Counted from the first letter of the stretch, positions 28,376-37,882 are shown. The stretch: 64,000 bases of DNA from QWOP01 sp003669605 (GCA_947481985.1 CANKIK010000007.1:1-64000), one strand, 5' to 3'. Numbers and translations: made by a program. Notes: generated by a model not told the origin, from the sequence alone.

Positions 28376-28546
28376 TCCCCCCTAGGGTGGCAACGGATCC
28401 AGCGGATGCGGATGCCGATGGGCGTGGCGAAGACTACCAGACGATTGCACAACCGACTGCGGCGAACGTATTCTTGGCATGGCGTTGAAGCGGGCGGAAA
28501 ATGCCCCCCTCCTGCGGCGCAGGCACTCACAGACAAGGCCACTCCC

Positions 28547-29161
28547 ATGCTCTTTTCTCCGCTTTTCCCTCGGTTGCCGGCCGCTGTGAGGCCCTGCCTG
28601 GCTGCACTGATCTCACTCTTCTTGGCAGGCCCCGGCGATCTGACCGCCACGGCTCAGGAAATCGTCTACCGGCCAATGGTCCCAATGTTCGCCCCGGCAG
28701 CAGGCCCCTCCGTTGCCAATTACACCCCCTCGGGCAACTACGCTGCCGTGACGGCCTATTCACCGCCGGTGATCCAGCCGTTGCCCATTGCAGCCGTTGC
28801 AATGCCGGTCACCACATTCATGCCGGTCAGTCCCACTGTCACCACCTATTCCCTACCGGCGGCGACCACCGTGGCTCGCCCTGTGACTGCGTATTACGCC
28901 CCCACATACGCCGCAGCGGCGCCGTACAGCGTGAATTACGCACCGAGTTACGCCGGCGGCTACGCCACCACCGCTTTCTACGCCCCTGCAGCGGTGCCGA
29001 TGGCCCAGGCCCCTGTGGCGGTGACCTCGTACTACGCCCCAGCGGCACAGGTCGTGGCTCCCATGACCGTCGTCCCGATGGCCCCCACAGCCGTGGCCGT
29101 TCCGCTCTATCGCCGCGGCCTCTTCGGGGGATTGCGGCCTGTCCGCTACTGGCCGTATTGA
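28547..29161 (+). CDS. Secreted Tyr/Ala/Pro/Val-rich repeat protein
   Basis: 204 residues. A signal peptide (CLAALISLFLAGPGDLTATA) is followed by imperfect YAP-, AYY- and VTAYS-type units with very many Tyr, Ala, Pro and Val residues, ending YRRGLFGGLRPVRYWPY. Similar Tyr-rich exported proteins are typical of planctomycetes, with no known enzymatic role. It starts a plus-strand region and is closed by a terminator. Confidence 0.72.
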   Translation: MLFSPLFPRLPAAVRPCLAALISLFLAGPGDLTATAQEIVYRPMVPMFAPAAGPSVANYTPSGNYAAVTAYSPPVIQPLPIAAVAMPVTTFMPVSPTVTTYSLPAATTVARPVTAYYAPTYAAAAPYSVNYAPSYAGGYATTAFYAPAAVPMAQAPVAVTSYYAPAAQVVAPMTVVPMAPTAVAVPLYRRGLFGGLRPVRYWPY

Positions 29162-29177
29162 TCCGCCCCTTCTCAAA

Positions 29178-29203
29178 AAAAGCCCCTGTTTGCAGGCGTT
29201 TTT
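29178..29203 (+). terminator. Short bidirectional Rho-independent terminator
   Basis: Stem CCTG-TTTG-CAGG, extended by a C:G pair after one C:C mismatch, then G:T and A:T pairs where an upstream A-tract faces a downstream T-run. Seventeen bases after the stop of the secreted repeat protein. The stem is short, so efficiency may be low. Confidence 0.55.
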
Positions 29204-29251
29204 CGTCCTCGCTGGGTGCTGGGAGGGGAGTTGATCTTAGCCGGACTTGGC

Positions 29252-29268
29252 GACCATCTCCGCTGGTC
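29252..29268. promoter_or_regulatory. Upstream palindrome GACCA-N7-TGGTC
   Basis: A 5-bp inverted repeat 6 bases upstream of, and sharing half-site sequence with, the promoter palindrome that follows. The two dyad centres are 24 bases apart. Confidence 0.45.
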
Positions 29269-29273
29269 ATTTC

Positions 29274-29301
29274 TTGACCACTTGGGGTGGTCACCTATAG
29301 T
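29274..29301 (+). promoter_or_regulatory. Promoter with overlapping palindromic operator, before the carotenoid genes
   Basis: TTGACC (29274-29279) and TATAGT (29296-29301) are spaced by 16 bases, a good sigma-70-like match and rare in this GC-rich sequence. A perfect 7-bp palindrome, TGACCAC-N5-GTGGTCA (29275-29293), lies over the -35 and spacer, where a repressor would block RNA polymerase. It precedes the first carotenoid gene by about 150 bases. Confidence 0.6.
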
Positions 29302-29452
29302 ACGGGCGGATTGACCGGTGGCGGATCGTCTCCCCGGTCACGTCTCCCCGGTCGCTTGGAGGCGGCGGTTCCCGCATCCTGCCCGACCACGCCCCTTCCC
29401 CGCGGCCTGCACTTACCGGCCGCCGCTCCTCCCCGCCCCGAGTTCCCTGCGG

Positions 29453-31003
29453 ATGTCGCGAACTGTCAACATCATTGGCGCCGGCCCTGGCGGACTTGCC
29501 TGCGCCATGTTGCTAGCTGCCGCCGGCGTCCGGGTGCGGATCCTTGAGCGGCTGGCCTTCCCCGGGGGACGGACAAGCACGATCACAACGCCGGAGGGCT
29601 TCCGCTTCGACCTCGGCCCGACGTTCTTTCTCTACCCACGCGTGCTCGAGGACATCTTCACCGCCTGTGGCCGTGACCTGCGACGCGAAGTGGACATGGT
29701 GCGGCTCGACCCGCAGTACCGGCTCGTGTTCGGCTCCGGCGGCGAACTCCTCGCTACCCCCGACATCGAGCGGATGGAAGCGGAAGTGGCGCGGCTCTCG
29801 CCCGCCGATGCGGGGTCGTTCACGAGGTTTATGGACGCCAACCGGGAGAAGTTCTGCCGCTTTGCCCCGTTCCTCGAACAGCCCTTCGAGAGTTGGCGAG
29901 ACCTGGCCAAAACTGAACTGCTCAAACTGATGCCGCTGCTCAAGCCATGGCGGAGCCTCGACAGCGAACTGGGGCGTTTCTTTCGCGACGAGCGGGTCCG
30001 GCTGGCATTCACATTCCAGTCGAAGTATCTGGGAATGTCGCCGTTCCGCTGTCCGAGCCTCTTCTCCATTCTCTCGTTTCTCGAGTACGAGCATGGTGTC
30101 TACCACCCCATCGGTGGTTGCGGTGCCGTCTCCACTGCCATGGCGCGGATCGCCACCGAGATGGGGGTCGAGATTCATTACGGGGAGCCGGTGGAATCGC
30201 TGCGGTTCGAAGGGCGAAAGGTGGTGGCGGCCCAGACTGGCAACGGCGAATACGAGGCGGACGCCACGGTCGTCAATGCAGATTTTGCCCGGACGATGAC
30301 CACGCTGGTGCCGAACCGGCTGCGGCGGAAATGGAGCGACCGAAAGATCGCTTCGAAGCGGTTCTCCTGCTCGACATTCATGCTCTATCTGGGGATCGAC
30401 GGGCGGTACGACAACACCCCCCACCACACGATCTACCTTTCCGAGAAATACCGAGAAAACCTGGCCGACATCGAAACCCGCCACACCCTTGGCAGCGATC
30501 CCTCGATGTACGTGCAGAATGCCGGAGTCACTGATCCGACCCTGGCCCCCGAGGGACAAAGCACCCTCTACCTTCTCATCCCCGTGACGCATCGTCATCC
30601 CAACGTGGACTGGCGGCGTGAAGCGCCGCGCTTCCGCGAGGTGGCGCTCGACCAGTTGGAGCGGATGGGGATCAATGGCGTCAGGCAGCGGATCCGCTAC
30701 GAGAAAATGATCACTCCGGACGACTGGCAAGACGACTACCAGATCTACAGGGGCGCGACATTCAATCTCTCCCACGATCTCGGGCAGATGCTTCACATGC
30801 GCCCCCACAACCGCTTTGAGGACCTGGAGCGGGTGTATCTCGTCGGCGGCGGAACCCATCCCGGCAGCGGACTGCCGGTGATCTACTCCTCCGCACGGAT
30901 CACCGCCGAGTTGTTGCTCGGTGACCTCGGTCTTTCCTCCGCCGACTCCCCCCCCAGACGGGCCCTGGTCCACAAGCAGACTGCGACCGCCGCCGGGGTG
31001 TGA
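29453..31003 (+). CDS. CrtI/CrtN-type FAD-dependent carotenoid desaturase or oxidase
   Basis: 516 residues. The FAD Rossmann motif is at the N-terminus (IIGAGPGGLACAML, then FPGGRTST) and the CrtI-family C-terminal signature is GGGTHPGSGLPVI. Such enzymes desaturate phytoene, diapophytoene or squalene-derived C30 chains, or oxidise their termini. With the second CrtI-like protein, an acyltransferase and a GT2 enzyme, it matches the CrtN/CrtP/CrtO/CrtQ set; whether this copy is CrtN- or CrtP-like is not decided from sequence. ATG is preceded by CCTGCGG. The next gene starts 74 bases later. Confidence 0.85.
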   Translation: MSRTVNIIGAGPGGLACAMLLAAAGVRVRILERLAFPGGRTSTITTPEGFRFDLGPTFFLYPRVLEDIFTACGRDLRREVDMVRLDPQYRLVFGSGGELLATPDIERMEAEVARLSPADAGSFTRFMDANREKFCRFAPFLEQPFESWRDLAKTELLKLMPLLKPWRSLDSELGRFFRDERVRLAFTFQSKYLGMSPFRCPSLFSILSFLEYEHGVYHPIGGCGAVSTAMARIATEMGVEIHYGEPVESLRFEGRKVVAAQTGNGEYEADATVVNADFARTMTTLVPNRLRRKWSDRKIASKRFSCSTFMLYLGIDGRYDNTPHHTIYLSEKYRENLADIETRHTLGSDPSMYVQNAGVTDPTLAPEGQSTLYLLIPVTHRHPNVDWRREAPRFREVALDQLERMGINGVRQRIRYEKMITPDDWQDDYQIYRGATFNLSHDLGQMLHMRPHNRFEDLERVYLVGGGTHPGSGLPVIYSSARITAELLLGDLGLSSADSPPRRALVHKQTATAAGV

Positions 31004-31077
31004 TCCGTTGGCACCTCGCCCGCCCCCGAACCAACTCCCCCCCCGATTTCCCCCTCCACCCCGCCGAGGAAGGCACG

Positions 31078-32643
31078 ATGAAAGTGGCCAGTGAACGTAA
31101 TCGGGTGGTGGTGGTCGGAGCCGGCTTAGGGGGGCTTGCCGCTGCCTGTACGCTCGCTGCCCGCGGGTACGCAGTCACCCTCTGCGACAAGAATCCCTGG
31201 GTGGGTGGGAAGGCGGCGATCCTCTCGGAGCAGGGCTACCGCTTCGATATGGGGCCGACGATCCTCACGATTCCTGGCGTTCTCAAGCGGATTTTCGCCG
31301 AGGCTGGCCGCGACCTCGAGCAGGCAATTGACCTCATCCCCCTCGACCCGCAATGGCGGAGTTTCTTCACCGACGGCTCGACGCTTGACCTCGTCGCCGA
31401 CATCCCGCAGATGCAGGCCACCCTCGATGCCTATTCGCCGGGGAGCGGTTCTGGCGAGGGCTACGGCCGTTTCATGGCCCTCTCGCAGCGGCTCCACCGG
31501 CTCTCCGATGAATACTTCTTCTGGAGGCCTGTCGGGGGCCTGGGAGACATGTTCGACCCAAAGCGTTCCTTTCACATGGGGATCGTCAGGGAGGTGCTGG
31601 GGATGCGCCCTGGGCACTCTGTCGCCGGGACCGTTCGGGCCCACGTGACTGACCCGCGGGCCGCCCAGATGTTCGACCACTTCACGCAATATGTGGGGAG
31701 TTGCCCCGAATCCTCTCCGGCAGTGCTCTGCGGCATTGCACACATGCAATCACGGGACGGCGTCTGGTACCCACGTGGCGGCACTGGGGCCGTACCGCGG
31801 GCCCTGGCGAGCCTGGCGGTCGACCTGGGGGTTGAGATCCGGACCCGCACCGCCATCAGCCGGATCGTGGTTGAAGGGGGCAAGGTCTGCGGCGTCGTCA
31901 CCGCAGAGGGGGAGACGATCCCCGCCGCCGCGGTCGTGAGCAACTCCGACACCGTCCGCACCCACCGCGAATTGATCGATGGGCGACCGGCGAGCCGATT
32001 CCTCAACCGGCGGAAGTACGAACCGGCCTGCTCCGGCGTCGTCCTCTACCTGGGACTCGACCGGCGCTACGAGCAACTCATCCACCACAATTTTATCTTC
32101 TCCGCCGATCCGCACGAGGAGTTCGACTTTATCTACCGCCGCGGTGAGCCGGCCCCTGATCCAACCTGCTACGTCTGCGCTCCAGCCGTCAGCGAGCCGG
32201 AAGTGGCGCCACCGGGGGGAGAGGCGTTGTATGTCCTCGTCCATACTCCCTACCTCCGTCCCCACCACGACTGGTCGAAGATGTTCGCCCCCTACCGAAA
32301 GCGGATCATCGACAAGCTTGTCTCGACGGCCGGGCTGAAGGACCTCGAGAAACACATCGTCGTTGAGCGGTTTCTCACCCCGCAGGACATCAACGACCGC
32401 TACCACGTTCTCAACGGCGCGATCTACGGGCTGGCCAGCCACGGGAGGTTCCTGGGCGCATTCAAACCGTCCAACCGCTCGCCAGATATCCAAGGGCTCT
32501 ACATGGCTGGCGGTTCAGCGCATCCGGGGCCGGGAATGCCGATGGTGATGATGTCAGGCTGGATCGCCGCCGATGCACTCGACAAGGACAATCTCGTTGA
32601 ACAGGCCGGCCCCGCGTGCCGTCCGACTCCCTGCGCAGTCTGA
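31078..32643 (+). CDS. Second CrtI-type FAD-dependent carotenoid desaturase or oxidase
   Basis: 521 residues; FAD motif VVVGAGLGGLAAAC, GGKAAIL, and CrtI-type C-terminal GGSAHPGPGMPMVM. Diverged from the first copy, so it is likely to catalyse a different step (for example terminal oxidation, as CrtP does). ATG with GAGGAAGG upstream. Its stop lies about 80 bases before the chosen start of the acyltransferase gene, or about 30 if the earlier ATG is used. Confidence 0.85.
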   Translation: MKVASERNRVVVVGAGLGGLAAACTLAARGYAVTLCDKNPWVGGKAAILSEQGYRFDMGPTILTIPGVLKRIFAEAGRDLEQAIDLIPLDPQWRSFFTDGSTLDLVADIPQMQATLDAYSPGSGSGEGYGRFMALSQRLHRLSDEYFFWRPVGGLGDMFDPKRSFHMGIVREVLGMRPGHSVAGTVRAHVTDPRAAQMFDHFTQYVGSCPESSPAVLCGIAHMQSRDGVWYPRGGTGAVPRALASLAVDLGVEIRTRTAISRIVVEGGKVCGVVTAEGETIPAAAVVSNSDTVRTHRELIDGRPASRFLNRRKYEPACSGVVLYLGLDRRYEQLIHHNFIFSADPHEEFDFIYRRGEPAPDPTCYVCAPAVSEPEVAPPGGEALYVLVHTPYLRPHHDWSKMFAPYRKRIIDKLVSTAGLKDLEKHIVVERFLTPQDINDRYHVLNGAIYGLASHGRFLGAFKPSNRSPDIQGLYMAGGSAHPGPGMPMVMMSGWIAADALDKDNLVEQAGPACRPTPCAV

Positions 32644-32725
32644 AGCCTCCGGGCCCGTGGCCTCGACACTCCGGCGGATGACGGGTCGTCCTCGCCGCCA
32701 TCGCGGATCAATCGCTGAGCACTTG

Positions 32726-33553
32726 ATGGCAGCCAAACAACGGGACGCTCCGGATCACGAGGAGGGGCTGCCCCCCTTCTCGCACTGGCTCCACCACTGG
32801 TTCATGCTGTTTGTGCGCCGTTTTATCAGGCGCCACTTCCATGCCCTCCGCTTGCTGCGCGGAGGCGATGCGGGGCTCCCCGATCACCCCGACATCGGCC
32901 AGGGGCCGGTGATCATCTACACCAACCACCCCGGCTGGTGGGACCCACTGGTGTTCTTTACCACCGCGGATCAACTCTGGCCCGAGCGCCTCAACTACGG
33001 GCCGATCGATGCCGCCGCGCTGGAAAAGTACCGCTTCATGGAGCGGATCGGATTCGTGGGAGTTGAGCATGGCACTTGGCGGGGATCGGCTCGGTTCCTC
33101 CGCGTCGCCAAGGCAGCAGGGAAACGTGGCGATGTCATCTTCTGGGTGACTGCCCAGGGCGAGTTCGCCGATCCGCGACAGCGGCCAGTGGAGATCCGCG
33201 CCGGCGTCGGACACGCCGCCCACACCAACCGCGGCGGTGTGATCGTGCCGATGGCGGTGGAGTATCCGTTTTGGTCGGAACGGCTTCCCGAGGCGCTGGT
33301 GGGCTTTGGCCCGGCACTCCCCATGGGACCGCAGTTCGACGCCCGCGAGTGGACCCAGATCCTGGCGGAGCACTTGGAACAAACCCAGGATCGGCTCGCT
33401 GCGGCCGCCCGCCGCCGCGATCCCGCCGCCTTCCGCTCCCTCCTCACCGGGACAGTGGGGGTGGGGGGTGTCTATGACTTCGGGCGGAAGTTGCGGGCCT
33501 GGGCCCGCGGCGAGCAATTTGACGCCTCGCATGGGGGCCGCGATGGGGATTGA
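32726..33553 (+). CDS. PlsC-family acyltransferase (carotenoid cluster)
   Basis: About 275 residues. The HX4D-type box is NHPGWWDP near residue 70, with the second conserved element TAQGEF near 155. It is a lysophosphatidate-acyltransferase-like enzyme; in this context it probably esterifies a fatty acid onto the glycosylated carotenoid, analogous to CrtO. An earlier in-frame ATG at 32678 would add 16 basic residues. Its stop overlaps the start of the glycosyltransferase. Confidence 0.75.
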   Translation: MAAKQRDAPDHEEGLPPFSHWLHHWFMLFVRRFIRRHFHALRLLRGGDAGLPDHPDIGQGPVIIYTNHPGWWDPLVFFTTADQLWPERLNYGPIDAAALEKYRFMERIGFVGVEHGTWRGSARFLRVAKAAGKRGDVIFWVTAQGEFADPRQRPVEIRAGVGHAAHTNRGGVIVPMAVEYPFWSERLPEALVGFGPALPMGPQFDAREWTQILAEHLEQTQDRLAAAARRRDPAAFRSLLTGTVGVGGVYDFGRKLRAWARGEQFDASHGGRDGD

Positions 33554-34697
33554 CGGCATCCCACTGGCGGCATGGCTGGGAGTCGTGGGACTGCCGCTGG
33601 CGACGCTGCCGGCAGCCCTTTCGGTCGCCAACCTACGATGCTTCCGTCGCGCACCGCAGGCCGGAGTATCGCCACCGGTGTCGGTGCTCGTGCCGGCGCG
33701 CGACGAGGCGCAGGCCATCGCCCGACTGGCCGCCGCGGTGCTTGCCAGCCGCGGCATCGAGTTGGAACTGGTGATCCTCGACGACGACAGCCGCGATGCC
33801 ACCGCGGCGATCGTGGCGGCGCTGGCCGCAGCCGATCCGCGAGTCCGTCTGGTCCGCGGCCGTCCGCTCCCGGATGGCTGGTGCGGAAAACAGCACGCCT
33901 GCTGGCAACTCGCCCACGCAGCCCGCCACGACCTGCTGTTGTTTCTCGATGCCGACGTGACCCTGACGCCCGATGGCGTGGCCCGCGCGGTCGCTTTCCT
34001 CGACGAGCGCAGCGTCGATCTGGCCAGCGGATTCCCCAGGCAGGAAACCAGTTGCCTGCTCGACTGGCTCCTGCTGCCTCTGATCCATTTTGTGCTCCTG
34101 GGCTACCTGCCGCTGGCACTGTCCCGCACCGACAACCGGCCCGGCCTCGCCGCAGGCTGCGGGCAGTTGTTCATCACCCGCCGCTCCTCGTACGACCGCA
34201 GCGGCGGCCACGCCTTGATCCGTGGCTCTTTGCACGACGGCATCAAACTGCCCCGGGCCTACCGCGCCGCTGGTCTCTCTACCGACATCTTCGATGCCGG
34301 CGATATCGCCCGCTGCCGGATGTATGCCCGCAACACCGAGGTCGTCCGCGGTCTGGGAAAGAACGCCACCGAAGGGATCGCCTCCCGAGCAACGATCCTC
34401 CCGTTCACCGTCCTCCTCGTCGGCGGCCAGATCCTGCCGGCAATCGCGTTGGTGTTGGGGCTGCTTGGCCAGTGGCAGGGCTGGCCGGCGTGGACGATCG
34501 TCGTTTCGCTTTCCGCTGCCACCTGCGCCTGGCTGCCGCGGGTGCTGGAGGTGATCCGTTTCGGACAGAGTCCTTTCAGCGCCCTCGCTCATCCGCTGGC
34601 GGTGGTGGTGTTTTTGGTCATCCAGTGGACCGCCTTCGCACGCCGGGCACTCGGTCTGAGGACGAGTTGGCGGGGGCGAAGTCTGTCGCCCCCATGA
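33543..34697 (+). CDS. Membrane-associated GT2 glycosyltransferase (CrtQ-like)
   Basis: 384 residues: an N-terminal transmembrane helix, GT-A fold motifs VSVLVPARDEA, LDDDS and LDADV, and C-terminal hydrophobic segments (about 275-370). CrtQ glycosylates the diaponeurosporenoate carboxyl group in Staphylococcus, and similar enzymes accompany C30 pigment genes in planctomycetes. The ATG has GGGGG nearby and overlaps the acyltransferase gene by 11 bases, implying coupled translation; an in-frame ATG at 33531 is an alternative. Confidence 0.75.
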   Translation: MGIDGIPLAAWLGVVGLPLATLPAALSVANLRCFRRAPQAGVSPPVSVLVPARDEAQAIARLAAAVLASRGIELELVILDDDSRDATAAIVAALAAADPRVRLVRGRPLPDGWCGKQHACWQLAHAARHDLLLFLDADVTLTPDGVARAVAFLDERSVDLASGFPRQETSCLLDWLLLPLIHFVLLGYLPLALSRTDNRPGLAAGCGQLFITRRSSYDRSGGHALIRGSLHDGIKLPRAYRAAGLSTDIFDAGDIARCRMYARNTEVVRGLGKNATEGIASRATILPFTVLLVGGQILPAIALVLGLLGQWQGWPAWTIVVSLSAATCAWLPRVLEVIRFGQSPFSALAHPLAVVVFLVIQWTAFARRALGLRTSWRGRSLSPP

Positions 34698-34733
34698 CAG
34701 GGCATTGGCCCATGACAGGGAGCGGGGCAATGA

Positions 34734-35957
34734 TCAAACGACGGCCCCGCGACTGGCACGGGATCTGGCCAATCGAGCCGCAGCCAGAGCCTCGTCCACC
34801 GTGGCAGCAACCGCCGTAAGATGCCCCATTTTCCGTCCCGCCCGGGGGGACGATTTGCCGTAGAGATGCAGGCTGACTCCCGGCACTGCGAGCGCCGCGG
34901 CCCAGTCAGGTTCGCCCCGTTCCCAGCAGTCGCCGAGGATATTGGCCATCGCCGCGGGGGATGTCTGCCGTGTCGAGCCCAGCGGCAAGCCGCACACCGC
35001 GCGGACCTGCTGCTCAAACTGCGATGTCTCACAAGCCTCGATCGTGAGATGACCGGAGTTGTGCGGCCGGGGAGCGATCTCGTTGACGAGCAGGCGACCG
35101 TCGCGGGTGACGAAGAACTCAACGCACGCCACTCCCACGACACCGAGGGCCTCGAGGATCGCCGATGCCGTCCGGCGGGCCTCGGCAACGATCCCGGCAG
35201 GCAGACCAGAAGGCGCCACCGACAGGTCGAGGATGTGTCGGTGGTGGAGATTCAGTGAGGGTTCAAAGACCGCCGTGGCACCATCGAGTCCGCGGGCGGC
35301 AACGACCGAGATCTCGCAGTCGAAATCGATCCAGCCCTCCAAAACAAGCCCCGCTGTGCCAACCATGCTTGCCCCGAGGGCCGTCCATGCTTCTTCCATG
35401 TCGGCAGCGACACCGAGCCGCACTTGTCCTTTACCGTCGTAGCCGGAGGCTGCCGTCTTGAGGACCGCCGGCAGACCGATCGCCGCCACCGCCGCATTGA
35501 ATTCCGCTGCCGAGCGAACCATTCGATTGGAGACACACGCGAAGCGGTGGCGGTCGAGGAACGCCTTCTCCCGCCCCCGATCCTGGGTGGTGAAAAGCAC
35601 CTCCGGACCAGGCCTCACCGGCACCACCGCAGCCAGCGCCCGGGCGGCAGCAACAGGGATGTTCTCAAACTCATACGTGGCCGCCGCAAATGATCGACCG
35701 ATGGCCACCAGGCGGCCAGGGTCATCCAGGGAATCGACATGCACCCGGTCGCAGGTGCGGGCGGCCGGGCAATCGGCATGATCGGAGACCGCCTCAACCC
35801 GGTACCCCATGCGGCGTGCAGCAGCGGCGAACATGGCGCCGAGTTGTCCGCCACCAAGCACACCGAGCGTGCGGCCCGGAAGGACTGGCGCCGTCGCTGT
35901 GGATACCGCGTCGGGCGCCACGTTCGCTGGAATTGTCAGACTGCTCACGCTGTTCAC
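34734..35957 (-). CDS. purK: N5-carboxyaminoimidazole ribonucleotide synthase
   Basis: 407 residues, ATP-grasp fold. N-terminal LGVLGGGQLGAMFA, the central YDGKGQ loop, and NEIAPRPHNSGH in the metal/ATP site are all present. PurK carboxylates AIR with ATP and bicarbonate. The GTG at 35957 is used; another GTG lies nine bases downstream, and an ATG at 36033 would overlap purE and add 25 residues. Confidence 0.92.
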   Translation of the reverse strand: MNSVSSLTIPANVAPDAVSTATAPVLPGRTLGVLGGGQLGAMFAAAARRMGYRVEAVSDHADCPAARTCDRVHVDSLDDPGRLVAIGRSFAAATYEFENIPVAAARALAAVVPVRPGPEVLFTTQDRGREKAFLDRHRFACVSNRMVRSAAEFNAAVAAIGLPAVLKTAASGYDGKGQVRLGVAADMEEAWTALGASMVGTAGLVLEGWIDFDCEISVVAARGLDGATAVFEPSLNLHHRHILDLSVAPSGLPAGIVAEARRTASAILEALGVVGVACVEFFVTRDGRLLVNEIAPRPHNSGHLTIEACETSQFEQQVRAVCGLPLGSTRQTSPAAMANILGDCWERGEPDWAAALAVPGVSLHLYGKSSPRAGRKMGHLTAVAATVDEALAAARLARSRASRGAVV

Positions 35958-35988
35958 GTCACCTACGGGAGGCGGAAGACGGGGGGAG

Positions 35989-36558
35989 TCACCGGGGGGC
36001 GGGGGGCGGGACGGCAGGACGTGAAAGGTCATCGGCGAGCACCCGCTGTGTCTGTTCCGCCCGGTAGATCCGCAGTTTCTCCGCGAGTCCGGGGTCACGC
36101 AGCGCCAGCACTGCGATCGCCAGGAGGGCGGCGTTGGCGGCACCGGCCGGACCGATCGCCAGTGTGCCGACCGGAATCCCGGCCGGCATCTGCACGATGG
36201 AGAGGAGTGAATCGACTCCCCGGAGGACCGCCGATTCCACCGGCACGCCAAACACCGGCAACAGTGTCTGAGCGGCCATCATTCCCGGGAGATGTGCCGC
36301 CCCTCCGGCACCGGCGATGATCACCTGCAATCCGCGCCCCTGTGCCGTGGCGGCGTAGTCGGCAAGCTTGTCCGGTGTCCGGTGGGCCGAGACAATCTCG
36401 CACTCATGCGCTACGCCGAATTCCTGCAGAACGAGCGCTGCCCGTTCAAGCGTGGCCCAATCGGAACGGCTCCCCATCACGATCCCCACCAGCGGAGGCT
36501 GGGCCGCAACGGATGAGGCTGCCGGCAGGGCAGGGGAGGGGGTGGGGGTATGGGACAC
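35989..36558 (-). CDS. purE: N5-carboxyaminoimidazole ribonucleotide mutase
   Basis: 189 residues; VGIVMGSRSDW, SAHRTPDKL, and GAGGAAHLPGM are the class I PurE active-site motifs. It moves the carboxyl group from N5 to C4 of the imidazole. The GTG start is preceded by GGAG; a 24-codon longer frame is not conserved in type. It lies upstream of purK on the same strand. Confidence 0.93.
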   Translation of the reverse strand: MSHTPTPSPALPAASSVAAQPPLVGIVMGSRSDWATLERAALVLQEFGVAHECEIVSAHRTPDKLADYAATAQGRGLQVIIAGAGGAAHLPGMMAAQTLLPVFGVPVESAVLRGVDSLLSIVQMPAGIPVGTLAIGPAGAANAALLAIAVLALRDPGLAEKLRIYRAEQTQRVLADDLSRPAVPPPAPR

Positions 36559-36805
36559 GGGATCAAGACTCCGCGGGGGGAAAGGGGTATCTTCCGTTCG
36601 TCCGCCGGAGGTTGCAACGCCCAACCGCAATCATCGCAGCCCCGGCGGGTCGGCGACATTTTCCCCCGGGCGTGGCCCCTCCCCGCAGGCCCGCCCCTGG
36701 CAACGCGCTGCAGGCAGTGTCTCCACAGCCTGCTAAAACTGCCACGCATGCAACAGCACGCGTCTGGTCTGTTCTCAAGGCAATCCGGAAGGAGTCAGTG
36801 TCCCG

Positions 36806-37882
36806 ATGGTGATGGACCACGCCCTGCCAGAGACGCTGTCGATCCGTTGGCCAGCGGAGTCACCCCAACCGCCGGCCGACACCGAAGCGGCCCTCGCTAG
36901 GGCCGCCGCTCTGTTGGCAGCCGGCCGACTGGTGGCGATTCCCACCGAGACCGTGTACGGGTTGGCAGGCCTCGCCTTGGACACCGCGGCGGTGGAACGG
37001 ATCTTTATCGCCAAGGGGAGGGCCGCCACCAACCCGCTCATCCTCCATGTCGATGGAATCGCCATGGCGCGGTCGCTGAGTTCGGCATGGCCGGATGCGG
37101 CCGAACGAATCGCCGCGGAATTTTGGCCGGGACCGGTGACGGTCGTGGTGCCGAAGGCGGCGCATGTGCCCGATGCCGTCACCGCCGGCGGCCCCACCGT
37201 GGCAATCCGCTGTCCCGATCAGCGTCTCACGCGACTGCTGATCAGTCGGCTCGGGCAACCGTTGGCGGCCCCCAGCGCCAACCGTTCATTGCGTCTTTCC
37301 CCCACGACAGCCTCCCATGTGCTGGAGAGCCTGGGGGCAAAAGTCGATCTGATCCTCGATGCCGGTCCCTGCGGCCACGGCATCGAATCGACGGTCGTCG
37401 ACTGCACACTTCCCACGCCGGTGATCCTCCGTCCCGGCCCGCTGGGAGCCGCAGCGCTGGCTGTCGCACTTGGCGCAGCACCCCTGACTGCCACCCCCGC
37501 CGCGAGTGCCGATCCCTCCGGGAGCTGCCGATCTCCCGGCCAGGCTGCCCGTCACTACGCGCCACTGACGCCCCTCGAAGTGACGCCTGACGGGGCGGCA
37601 CGGGTGCGGAGCCTGTCGCACAGCGGCCGGAGGGTCGGCTGGCTCACCACCCGGTCACAGGAAAACCAGACCAGGCAAATCGCTGCCTCGCCGCATGTGG
37701 TGGTCGTGCCGATGCCGGACGATCCGATTAGATTTGCAGCGCTGCTCTACGCGGTGCTGCACGCCGTCGACAAGCGGTCGCTCGATGCGATCGTGGTCGA
37801 CGAGCCTCCGGCGACAGAGCCCTGGCGGGCGATCCGAGACCGGCTCGCACGGGCCTGTGCAGCGGATACGCCCGGGGACTGA
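36806..37882 (+). CDS. L-threonylcarbamoyladenylate synthase (Sua5/TsaC)
   Basis: 358 residues, the long Sua5 form. YrdC/TsaC domain about 35-220 with PTETVYGLA, KGRAATNPL and APSANRS, followed by the linker SPGQAARHYAP typical of Sua5 and a C-terminal Sua5 domain. It makes threonylcarbamoyl-AMP for the tRNA t6A37 modification. Confidence 0.92.
   Translation: MVMDHALPETLSIRWPAESPQPPADTEAALARAAALLAAGRLVAIPTETVYGLAGLALDTAAVERIFIAKGRAATNPLILHVDGIAMARSLSSAWPDAAERIAAEFWPGPVTVVVPKAAHVPDAVTAGGPTVAIRCPDQRLTRLLISRLGQPLAAPSANRSLRLSPTTASHVLESLGAKVDLILDAGPCGHGIESTVVDCTLPTPVILRPGPLGAAALAVALGAAPLTATPAASADPSGSCRSPGQAARHYAPLTPLEVTPDGAARVRSLSHSGRRVGWLTTRSQENQTRQIAASPHVVVVPMPDDPIRFAALLYAVLHAVDKRSLDAIVVDEPPATEPWRAIRDRLARACAADTPGD

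Noticed and set aside
33572..34819. Arg/Pro-rich 415-codon frame inside the glycosyltransferase gene
   Set aside because: Out-of-frame shadow of the GT2 gene, with low-complexity composition.
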